Source: Deltaproteobacteria bacterium
Lineage (GTDB): Bacteria > Desulfobacterota > Binatia > UBA9968
Direction: 5' to 3'
Assembly: GCA_016874755.1 (NCBI GenBank)
Contig: VGTH01000004.1
Location: 1-64,000 of the forward strand
Length of the DNA: 64,000 bases
The stretch's first letter is position 1; every line of letters starts with the position of its first letter. The notes under the pieces were generated by a model. The model had not been told where the DNA came from and did no database searches. It was given only the letters and a program-made list of their open reading frames with translations. This document shows, piece after piece, positions 1 through 7,471 of this stretch. A program made the position numbers and the translations under genes.

Positions 1-22
1 TCTCCACAGCCATGACGATCAC

Positions 23-586
23 CTAACGCGGTTCGATACCGAGCTTCTTCCGGCCCTCTCGCAGTACCTGGGTGAAGTGGGCTTCCAGTTTGCCATTGAC
101 CTTTGGGCAGTTCGACACGACCGACTCGGCCCAGTCGAGGTATTCCCGGCGCCGCTCCATGCTCCAATCCGCGGGCGGCGCGTGGGTCACGTCGAGCACG
201 TTGGAAATCTTGTCGCCTAGCTTAATCAGCGCCGCTCCGTCAGAAAGGCTTTTTGCGTGTTCGATTTGGAGCTGCTTACGCTCGCCTTTGGGCAAGCTCT
301 TGTTGTCGCTCACCTCTTCGACAAGGCTACGGATTGTCGCACCGAACACTGCCTGCAACTCTTCCGGTGTGGTGCGGGTGTCCTCGATCGTATCGTGCAG
401 GATCGCGCCGGCCAGCACTTCGGGGTCGGTGACGCCCCCAACGTCCGCCAGCAACAAGGAAACCGCGATGGGATGGTTGATGTAAGGAGAAGCTTCCTCG
501 TCTTTGCGCCGCTGGTTGCGGTGGCGCTCCGCCGCGAAATGGACCGCGCGCAGAATCAGAAGTTCATGCGAGCTATTTTGCTTCAT
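23..586 (-). CDS. HD-domain (p)ppGpp hydrolase, MESH1-like
   Basis: A 187-residue single-domain HD protein resembling small alarmone hydrolases (MESH1 type), which remove the 3'-pyrophosphate of (p)ppGpp. Visible metal-site residues are His38 (motif YINHPIAV), the His64-Asp65 pair (LHDTIEDT) and Asp125 (IKLGDKISNV). Glu68-Asp69 stand where the family has its catalytic acidic pair. There is no synthetase or TGS domain, so this is not a full RelA/SpoT, and the length fits the small hydrolases. Its ATG overlaps the stop of the upstream small gene by four bases, so the two are probably co-translated. Inside a defence-type island it could remove an alarmone made by another system, but no synthetase is visible here. 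Substrate is inferred from the family. Confidence 0.85.
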   Translation of the reverse strand: MKQNSSHELLILRAVHFAAERHRNQRRKDEEASPYINHPIAVSLLLADVGGVTDPEVLAGAILHDTIEDTRTTPEELQAVFGATIRSLVEEVSDNKSLPKGERKQLQIEHAKSLSDGAALIKLGDKISNVLDVTHAPPADWSMERRREYLDWAESVVSNCPKVNGKLEAHFTQVLREGRKKLGIEPR

Positions 587-945
587 CGCTTAGTGTCCTT
601 CTGAGGCTGAGGTTCGATGCGCTCCATGTCGAGGGCGCCAATAGCTGGCGCTCCACATAGTTCCTGACACCGGCTCTTGGCGTACTGCCAGGCTGAGAAT
701 CTGGGTTGTATGTCCGGTGCTGGAGCCACCGGCTTAAGCCATGGATCGTCTCCAAAGGCGGTATACTGTTCATACAATTGATCGCATGTCATGCCGCGCT
801 TGTGCTGCGATCGGAGAGAGCGGTCGACGATATTTTTTGCCTTCTCAACGGCCTCCTCGTACGTCGCGAACTCGCCAAACTCATAGCGGTCCTCAGCGCT
901 GAAGAGTGAATTGAAGTTGTCGTCAACGAAAACTTTGTACGGCAT
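583..945 (-). CDS. Hypothetical protein, partner of the HD hydrolase
   Basis: A 120-residue soluble protein from the ATG that gives MPYKVFVDDNF. An in-frame start six codons upstream is possible, but the chosen one gives a beginning I associate with a family of small uncharacterised proteobacterial proteins. No catalytic motif or membrane segment is seen. The N-terminal half is acidic and the C-terminal third has two cysteines. Its stop shares four bases with the start of the HD hydrolase, so it is the first gene of a two-gene unit. Function unknown. Confidence 0.6.
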   Translation of the reverse strand: MPYKVFVDDNFNSLFSAEDRYEFGEFATYEEAVEKAKNIVDRSLRSQHKRGMTCDQLYEQYTAFGDDPWLKPVAPAPDIQPRFSAWQYAKSRCQELCGAPAIGALDMERIEPQPQKDTKR

Positions 946-1089
946 AAAGGGTCTCCGGACCACAGCCTGATACTATCACAATTGCCGGCTGACGTGTCAT
1001 TGACGTGCCAGCCAACGGCTGTTCGCGTGACTCGCTGCTTGCCAGCCGCAACCCGTTGCGCGGGCGGCTTGGTTTTAAGGCAACTCCGA

Positions 1090-1878
1090 CTAGATTTTAA
1101 TATTCTTCCGAATGGTTCCCACGTCACGCCCCCGTGCGATGGGCAGCTTGGCGATTTGCTGTGCGTACCAAAAAGCCGACATGTGAGGCCGCCGCTTTTT
1201 CTGCGCCCGGTATGCCTTCCGCCATGCCGCGTACATCGCCCGAGTTTCCTGCTTGCGCTCCTCACGCCGGTCGACGCTCGGCGTGTAGGCTGGATCAACT
1301 GTCGTGGCGCTATCGACTATGCGGCGGATCGCCTCGGCGTCGACCCCGAATCGCCCGTTCTCGAACGCGACCAGATCCGCGAGCGGTTCCGACTTGTCCC
1401 CGGCGACCAGGGCGACTCGCTCGTCCACACGCAGGCATAGCACTTGGCGCTGCTTCTTTCCTTTGAACGTGCCGATGGGGAGCAATGAGTCACCGGCCGG
1501 CTTCTGCTCGCTCGGCCGGATTTGCAGGCTCGCAGCGATGAATTCGCCGACCGTGAGCGTATCGCAACGCCATTGTTTCAAAAGATCGTCAGGGATCGCC
1601 ACCCGGTTAATATCGTCCCGCTTGTCGCACACTACGAACGAGGCCGCCTTCCCGTCGGCGCGGCTGACCGTATGCACCGCCATCGCGCAGGCCCGCTCGC
1701 AGCCGGGGCAGACCACCGACTTTGCCGGGCGGGCGCGTGCCAGTAGCTTTTGCTGTTTTAGGGCGGCGACCGGCTGGCTCGGCCAGTCACGCAGCTCTAC
1801 CTCGCCGACGTACACCTGACCGTCAGGGGCGGCGCCGAGGCGCTCAAGCAACTCGATCACGGCGTCCAGCGGCTTCAT
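1090..1878 (-). CDS. Unknown protein with zinc-ribbon-like cysteines
   Basis: A 262-residue protein of unknown function. A four-cysteine cluster (Cys57, Cys60, Cys64, Cys84; it starts CPGC) looks like a zinc ribbon. The last 60 residues are strongly basic and end in a segment (AFWYAQQIAKL, then TIRKNIK) that could form a helix-turn-helix. DNA or RNA binding is therefore plausible but not shown. Its ATG overlaps the stop of the preceding 403-residue gene by four bases, which suggests translational coupling and a joint role. The pair is transcribed away from the methyltransferase-helicase block. Confidence 0.6.
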   Translation of the reverse strand: MKPLDAVIELLERLGAAPDGQVYVGEVELRDWPSQPVAALKQQKLLARARPAKSVVCPGCERACAMAVHTVSRADGKAASFVVCDKRDDINRVAIPDDLLKQWRCDTLTVGEFIAASLQIRPSEQKPAGDSLLPIGTFKGKKQRQVLCLRVDERVALVAGDKSEPLADLVAFENGRFGVDAEAIRRIVDSATTVDPAYTPSVDRREERKQETRAMYAAWRKAYRAQKKRRPHMSAFWYAQQIAKLPIARGRDVGTIRKNIKI

Positions 1879-3086
1879 CCTTCGGCGGCTTTCCGTTCCT
1901 CAACCGCTTCCCGTGGCTCGATTCCAGACGCGGTCAGCATATCCCGCAGCTTGAGATCGATCTCGTCGTACTTGAGCGAACAGGAGTTGGGGTGGGTGAT
2001 ACGGATCGTGACCGACTTGGGCCGGTCGTGGCCGTTGACCGTAACCAGCGCGCCAAGCTCGACCCGGGTGACGTTGTACTGGTGCAAGGGGACCGACTTG
2101 GCCAGGTTATCGAGCATACCATGGATCGCCCCCGGATCGTTGACGCCGTCGGCCTCCACTGTGATGCGTTCGCCCCGCGTCACCCTGGAGGACAGGCGCA
2201 GCTTTTTGATCGCCACTTCCTGGATGCCGCTGCTTGAATCATAGACGAAGTCGAAGCGCTTGTTTCTCAACGGATTGAGGTCGTAAACCCGGCCGTCCTT
2301 GGGATCGCCCGGCAGCTCGGGCAGCTTCAAGATCGCCGTGGCAAACATGCCCTGGAGCGGCTCGACGGCCTTGTTGGCGCCGCGGTAGTTGAGATCGAGG
2401 GTGCCGTCTTTTCGCGAGTAAACGAAGATCACTTCAAACGCCGGATTATGCGGCCGGCGGTCGAACTGGCCATCGACCCACTCGACGCCGTTTTGCGAAT
2501 AGTCTTCCGGGTAGGCAAAAAAATAGTCGAGCTCGCCGCGCCGGTAGGGCTCGACCACGCAGTTGTTGCCGCGCCCGTCGGTGTGGTGGAAATAGGTGCG
2601 AATGAGCCCGGCCAGCTCTTTCAGGCTCGCGTCATCCACCGCCGCTGGGACCTTGGGCAAGTTCTTCCGCTTGCGCCAATGGGTCAGCGTGTCAGCGTGA
2701 TAAAATAGCGCCGCGCCTTTCCAGTAAGCGCGATGTTTCAGGAAAGCGACCATCGCCCGCTCATAGTGGTTGGATAGTCCGGAGAGCTGAGCCACGAGTT
2801 CCTCGCGCGCCGCGCGATCGTCGCCAAGATGCCATTCGGCCTCGTCGATGATGGCCCGGAATCCTTTTTCACAGCTCAGCTCAAAAATGTCCCGCAGCTC
2901 GGCGTCCATGTCGTTGCGCTGGCTCGCGGGGAGCGCCAGCCAGGCGGTGAATAGCGCGTCCGGCTGGGTCTCTTTCATGGCCGCGAAATCCAGGTCGGTG
3001 AAGATTTCGTGGCTGTGAAAGTAGCGGGCCAGGAGCGCATTGGGCATCTGGCGGAAGAAGTCTCTAGTCGAGTAGTGGCGAACCAT
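1875..3086 (-). CDS. Unknown island protein, 403 residues
   Basis: Conserved-looking soluble protein without a motif I recognise. The frame stays open upstream to 3218, but the ATG at 3086 has a GGGAGGG ribosome-binding site immediately upstream and gives MVRHYSTRDFFRQ, so I take it as the start. The N-terminal 150 residues are helical and charged. The C-terminal half (from about residue 200) is rich in beta-type sequence and aromatic residues. It is the first gene of a coupled pair with the zinc-ribbon-like protein, and lies divergent from the methyltransferase gene across a 316-base intergenic region. Function unknown; accessory role in the island's defence locus is only a guess from position. 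Confidence 0.6.
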   Translation of the reverse strand: MVRHYSTRDFFRQMPNALLARYFHSHEIFTDLDFAAMKETQPDALFTAWLALPASQRNDMDAELRDIFELSCEKGFRAIIDEAEWHLGDDRAAREELVAQLSGLSNHYERAMVAFLKHRAYWKGAALFYHADTLTHWRKRKNLPKVPAAVDDASLKELAGLIRTYFHHTDGRGNNCVVEPYRRGELDYFFAYPEDYSQNGVEWVDGQFDRRPHNPAFEVIFVYSRKDGTLDLNYRGANKAVEPLQGMFATAILKLPELPGDPKDGRVYDLNPLRNKRFDFVYDSSSGIQEVAIKKLRLSSRVTRGERITVEADGVNDPGAIHGMLDNLAKSVPLHQYNVTRVELGALVTVNGHDRPKSVTIRITHPNSCSLKYDEIDLKLRDMLTASGIEPREAVEERKAAEG

Positions 3087-3402
3087 TGGCCCTCCCAAGA
3101 CAACACTAGACTTCCCTGGAATATAGGAAAGAACCGGAAGTTTTAGTAGGGGTTGTGGAAAATGTTGGTAAACGCTCTGAGGGCGGCTTGCGGGAGACTC
3201 GGCCGCCATGGCGTTCACTCGCTTAAGGGCACGCCAGCACGGCGGTAATTTGCGCTACCCGCTAGGTCTCCTTCAGGCCGCGGTCCCCTACGTCACCGAT
3301 TGGAGGTGCTTGGATTATATCGAACATCGGTAGTAAAAGGGGCTGTGCAAACCGTAAAAACGGCACTAGTTCCGAGTACTGCCTCAGAGGGGGCCAATTG
3401 CG
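3087..3402. other. Divergent intergenic region
   Basis: 316 bases between two divergent operons, so it should hold both promoters. I see ribosome-binding sites at each end (GGGAGGG for the left gene, GAGGGGG for the right gene) but no convincing -35/-10 pair and no clear palindromic operator. The left gene's frame remains open through the first 130 bases, which may be chance. Confidence 0.4.
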
Positions 3403-6177
3403 TTGAACGCCGTTGAGATCGAGCAGGCCATCACGGACCTCGCAGAGCAGCCCTTTGACGCCGCGATCTTTCCCTATGCTTTCCTTGAGGCGTTTGGCAA
3501 CAAGGAGACGACGATCAAGAGGCTTCGCGCTGGGGCGTCGAACAAGTCGGACCTCGGCGGTGTCCTCCAAACCAACAACGTCCACATCCTGACCTGCGAC
3601 GCGGGCAAAGTGCCGGATTCACTCAAGGCGCTCAAGGATAGCCCCGCGACGGCCAGGGGCAAGGCGAAGTTCATTCTCGCTACCGACGGCACGGATTTCG
3701 AGGCCGAAGACCTGAACAGCGGTGAGACGGTTGCCTGCGCCTTCAAGGATTTCCCTGACCACTTCGGCTTCTTCCTGCCGCTGGCGGGGATCAGCACCGT
3801 TCGGCAGATCAGCGACAATGCCTTCGACATCCGGGCGACCAGCCGCCTCAACAAACTCTACGTCGAACTTTTGCGGGACAATCCGGAGTGGGGCAAGGCC
3901 GCTCGTCGCCACGACATGAACCACTTCATGGCGCGGCTGATCTTCTGCTTTTTCGCCGAGGATACAGACATCTTCGTCGGCAAGGGCAAGTTCACCGAAA
4001 TGATCGCGCAGATGAGCGCGACCGACTCGTCCAACACGCACGAGGTCGTCAGCACGTTGTTCCTAGCCATGAACACCAAACGGGAGGACCGGTCAGCCGC
4101 CAAGATTCCCCGCTGGGCCGACGACTTCCCCTACGTCAACGGCGGGTTGTTCTCTGGCAGCATGGACGTACCGAAGTTCAGCCGGATCGCCCGCTCCTAC
4201 CTCCTGCACGTCGGCCGCCTCGACTGGACCAAGATCAATCCCGATATCTTCGGGTCGATGATCCAGGCAGTTGCCGAGGACGAGGAGCGCGGCGAGCTAG
4301 GGATGCACTACACGAGCGTCCCAAACATCCTCAAGGTGCTGAACCCGCTTTTCCTTGACGACCTGCGGGCGCGGCTTCAGGAAGCGGGCGACAACCCCCG
4401 CACCTTACTCAACCTGCGCAAGCGCATGGCGAAGATCAGGGTCTTCGACCCGGCCTGCGGCTCCGGCAATTTCCTGGTCATCGCCTACAAGGAGATGCGC
4501 GAGATCGAGGCGGACATCAACAAGCGGCGCGGCGAGCCGGATCGCGCCTCCGAGATCCCGCTCACAAACTTCCGCGGGATTGAGCTGCGCGACTTCCCGG
4601 CGGAGATCGCGCGCCTAGCGCTGGTCATCGCCGAGTACCAGTGCGACGTGCTCTATCGCGGGCAGAGGCTGGCTCTGGCCGAGTTCCTGCCCTTGCGCAA
4701 CGAGAACTGGATCACCTGCGGTAACGCGCTTCGGCTCGACTGGCTGACCATCTGCCCGCCCACCGGCAAGGGCGTGAAGGTGCAGGCGGATGATCTGTTT
4801 GGTACACCGCTAGACCAAGCCGAGATCGACTTCGAGAACGAAGGCGGCGAGACCTACATCTGCGGCAATCCGCCGTACCTCGGCAGTCGATGGAGAGAGA
4901 AGGATCAGCAGGAAGACTTGGCGGCTCTCTTCTCTGGCCGCGCACCTAGCTTCAAGGACTTGGACTACGTTGCCGCGTGGTACTTGAAGGCTGCGGATTA
5001 CCTTCACGCTGTGCCCAGTTGTTCCAGTGCGTTTGTCGCCACCAAGTCGATCTGTCAGGGCGAACAAGTCGCTATGCTGTGGCCTCTGGTCTTCGGTCAA
5101 GGTCTGGAAATATCCTTCGCTCACCGCCCGTTTCACTGGAGCAACCTGGCAACCGCAAACGCGGGTGTGACCGTGGTCATTGTCGGCATCGCATCCGGGC
5201 GTTCGAGCAAGAAGTTTCTCTTTGATGGTGACGAGAAGCGCATCGTTGAGAACATCGGGCCGTACCTGATTCCCGTTGGGAACATCATCGTTCAGAAGGC
5301 CCCTCGACCCTTGAATGGCCTGCCTCGGATGGACTATGGAAACAAGCCTACAGATGGCGGCAATCTGATCTTGGATAGAGCCGCGAAGGATGCCCTTGTC
5401 GTGGCGCGCCCCGAAGCCACCCGGTTCATCAAGGCTTATGTTGGTTCCACTGAGTTCATCAATGGGGTGCCACGCTTCTGCCTGTGGGTTGAAGATGAGG
5501 ACGTTGACGAGGCACGTTTGATACCCGACCTTCGTGAACGGTTTGAGAACGTCAGAACGCTCAGAGCTGAAAGCAAGGGGCAGCAGGCGAACGCGAACGC
5601 AGACACACCCCATCGGTTTGTCTTCGCACCTCACCGATCCGGGAGTGCGCTGATCGTTCCTCGCGTTTCCTCCGAACGCCGCCCGTACTTGCCCGTAGGA
5701 CTTGTCGATGATGCGACAGTGATCTCTGATCGGGCTGCGGTGATCTACAGGCCCGAAACATGGTTCCTCTCGATCGTGGCGAGCCGGATGCACTTGGTAT
5801 GGATCGCCACAGTATGCGTCCGCATGAGAATGGACTTTTCCTACTCGAACACTCTCGGCTGGCATACGTTCCCCGTGCCGACGCTGACGGACAAGAACAA
5901 GGCCGACCTCACGCGCTGCGCCGAGGACATCCTCTTGGCGCGCGAGCGTCACTTCCCAGCGACCATCGCCGACCTCTACGATCCCGACGCCATGCCCGCC
6001 GACCTGCGCGCGGCGCATGAGCGCAACGACGAAGTGCTGGAGCGCATTTACATCGGTCGCCGCTTCAAGAACGACACCGAGCGGTTGGAAAAACTGTTCG
6101 AGCTTTATACAAAAATGACGGCGGAAAGGGCCAAGTCTGCGCCAGCAAAAAGGGACGCGAAAAGGAAGACGGCATGA
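3403..6177 (+). CDS. MmeI-family DNA adenine methyltransferase
   Basis: A 924-residue class I SAM-dependent N6-adenine methyltransferase of the MmeI-like architecture: N-terminal domain (about 1-200), helical spacer (about 200-340), methyltransferase core, target-recognition region, C-terminal helical tail. SAM motif I is DPACGSGNF (Asp349-Phe357) and the catalytic motif IV is NPPY (489-492). Classical MmeI enzymes carry a D-(E/D)XK nuclease in the N-terminal domain; I do not see that motif here, so this may be a modification-only protein. Translation seems to start at TTG 3403 behind GAGGGGG; I see no better ATG. It overlaps the next gene by four bases (ATGA). Likely the DNA-marking and recognition part of a multi-gene defence locus. 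Confidence 0.85.
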   Translation: MNAVEIEQAITDLAEQPFDAAIFPYAFLEAFGNKETTIKRLRAGASNKSDLGGVLQTNNVHILTCDAGKVPDSLKALKDSPATARGKAKFILATDGTDFEAEDLNSGETVACAFKDFPDHFGFFLPLAGISTVRQISDNAFDIRATSRLNKLYVELLRDNPEWGKAARRHDMNHFMARLIFCFFAEDTDIFVGKGKFTEMIAQMSATDSSNTHEVVSTLFLAMNTKREDRSAAKIPRWADDFPYVNGGLFSGSMDVPKFSRIARSYLLHVGRLDWTKINPDIFGSMIQAVAEDEERGELGMHYTSVPNILKVLNPLFLDDLRARLQEAGDNPRTLLNLRKRMAKIRVFDPACGSGNFLVIAYKEMREIEADINKRRGEPDRASEIPLTNFRGIELRDFPAEIARLALVIAEYQCDVLYRGQRLALAEFLPLRNENWITCGNALRLDWLTICPPTGKGVKVQADDLFGTPLDQAEIDFENEGGETYICGNPPYLGSRWREKDQQEDLAALFSGRAPSFKDLDYVAAWYLKAADYLHAVPSCSSAFVATKSICQGEQVAMLWPLVFGQGLEISFAHRPFHWSNLATANAGVTVVIVGIASGRSSKKFLFDGDEKRIVENIGPYLIPVGNIIVQKAPRPLNGLPRMDYGNKPTDGGNLILDRAAKDALVVARPEATRFIKAYVGSTEFINGVPRFCLWVEDEDVDEARLIPDLRERFENVRTLRAESKGQQANANADTPHRFVFAPHRSGSALIVPRVSSERRPYLPVGLVDDATVISDRAAVIYRPETWFLSIVASRMHLVWIATVCVRMRMDFSYSNTLGWHTFPVPTLTDKNKADLTRCAEDILLARERHFPATIADLYDPDAMPADLRAAHERNDEVLERIYIGRRFKNDTERLEKLFELYTKMTAERAKSAPAKRDAKRKTA

Positions 6178-7244
6178 GCACCGAAAACTCGAAGCCTGTG
6201 CGCCTGACCGCGCCGCCCGCAGGCTACGCCGACTGGCTGGCCGAACTGAAAACCCGCATCCACGGCGCCCAGCAGCGCGCCGCGCTGGCGGTCAACCGCG
6301 AACTGGTGCTGCTCTACTGGCAAATCGGCCGCGACATTCTAGCGCGGCAGGCTGAGCAGGGCTGGGGCGCGAAAGTCATCGAGCGGCTGTCGCAGGACCT
6401 GCGCTCGGCGTTCCCGGAAATGCACGGTTTTTCGCCTCGCAACCTCAAATACATGCGTGCTTTTGCCGAGGCATGGCCGCATCAGCAGTTTGTGCAAGAG
6501 GTGCTTGCACAATTGCCCTGGTATCACCAGTTGGCACTGCTGGACAAACTACCCGGCCCGGAAACCCGCCGCTGGTACGCGGCCAAGGCCATCGAGCACA
6601 ACTGGTCGCGTAATGTGCTGGTGATGCAGATTGAAACCCGCCTGCTGGAACGCAGCGGCAAGGCTATAACCAATTTCCCGGCGACGCTGCCCAAGCCGCA
6701 GTCCGATCTGGCGCGCGAATCGCTGAAAGACCCCTACCGTTTCGACTTTCTCGGCCTGACCGACGAAGCACAGGAGCGCGCGGTTGAAGGCGCGCTGGTC
6801 AAGCATGTCACAGAATTCCTGCTGGAACTGGGCGCGGGCTTTGCCTTCGTCGGGCGGCAAGTGCTGCTGGATGTGGGAGGCGACGAGTTCTTCATCGACC
6901 TGTTGTTCTATCACCTCAAACTGCGCTGCTATGTCGTGGTGGAACTCAAAGGCGGCAAATTCAAGCCCGAACACTTGGGGCAACTGGGTTTTTACCTGAC
7001 CACCGTGGACAGGCAGGTCAAAAACGCGCATGACAACCCGACCATCGGCCTGCTGCTATGCAAGAGCAAAAACAAGATCGTGGCCGAATACGCCTTGAGC
7101 GACAAAACACAACCGATGGGAGTGGCCGAATACAAGTTGCTCGAATCGCTGCCGCCGGAACTGCAAACCAGCCTGCCGAGCATCGAACAGATTGAGCGGG
7201 AGTTGGCCGCCGGGGATCCGCTTGGCGATGGGAATGAGGAATGA
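6174..7244 (+). CDS. YhcG/DUF1016 PD-(D/E)XK nuclease-fold protein
   Basis: A 356-residue member of the YhcG family: an N-terminal DUF1016 helical domain (about 20-170), often part of restriction or mobile loci, and a C-terminal PD-(D/E)XK domain. Catalytic-type residues are visible as Asp242 (FFIDLLFYH) and Glu257-x-Lys259 (VVVELKGGK), so the nuclease site looks intact. It starts in a four-base overlap with the methyltransferase stop, implying coupled expression. Since the methyltransferase lacks an obvious nuclease, this protein is one candidate for the cleavage subunit; the GIY-YIG protein is the other. The family function is not firmly settled. Confidence 0.85.
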   Translation: MSTENSKPVRLTAPPAGYADWLAELKTRIHGAQQRAALAVNRELVLLYWQIGRDILARQAEQGWGAKVIERLSQDLRSAFPEMHGFSPRNLKYMRAFAEAWPHQQFVQEVLAQLPWYHQLALLDKLPGPETRRWYAAKAIEHNWSRNVLVMQIETRLLERSGKAITNFPATLPKPQSDLARESLKDPYRFDFLGLTDEAQERAVEGALVKHVTEFLLELGAGFAFVGRQVLLDVGGDEFFIDLLFYHLKLRCYVVVELKGGKFKPEHLGQLGFYLTTVDRQVKNAHDNPTIGLLLCKSKNKIVAEYALSDKTQPMGVAEYKLLESLPPELQTSLPSIEQIERELAAGDPLGDGNEE

Positions 7245-7471
7245 GTGCATTCCTCGGCCTTCCGAAACGCGCGGTGGTTTGAGATTCTATGAGGCGCTAT
7301 GGGGTTCTATGAGATTTTATGAGTTGATGTGCGCCGGAAGGTTTTTGATTTCTGGCGGGGCGCGGAGCGCAGGGAAATGAAAATGCTTTATCCGACAACG
7401 AATTACAGAATGCATCCGGGCGGTGCGGGAATTGATCGGGTTTTGATCGCCCGTGCACCTGAGCATCCGCT
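7245..7471. repeat. Intergenic with 10-bp tandem repeat
   Basis: 227 bases separate the YhcG-like gene from the helicase gene. Positions 7281-7330 hold a direct repeat with an exact 10-base period: GAGATTCTAT, GAGGCGCTAT, GGGGTTCTAT, GAGATTTTAT, then a degraded fifth unit. A 10-base period places each copy on the same face of the helix. The repeat could be a regulator array for the helicase gene or simple slippage; I cannot tell which. No convincing promoter or terminator was recognised beside it. Confidence 0.6.

Noticed and set aside
1-3402. Left attachment site (copy of the tRNA-Thr 3' end)
   Set aside because: I searched by eye for the T-arm sequence and found no repeat; the island end is probably outside the window.
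4810-6018. 402-residue open frame antisense to the methyltransferase
   Set aside because: It lies wholly opposite a recognised enzyme, has no family similarity and no start signals; a shadow of GC-rich codon bias.
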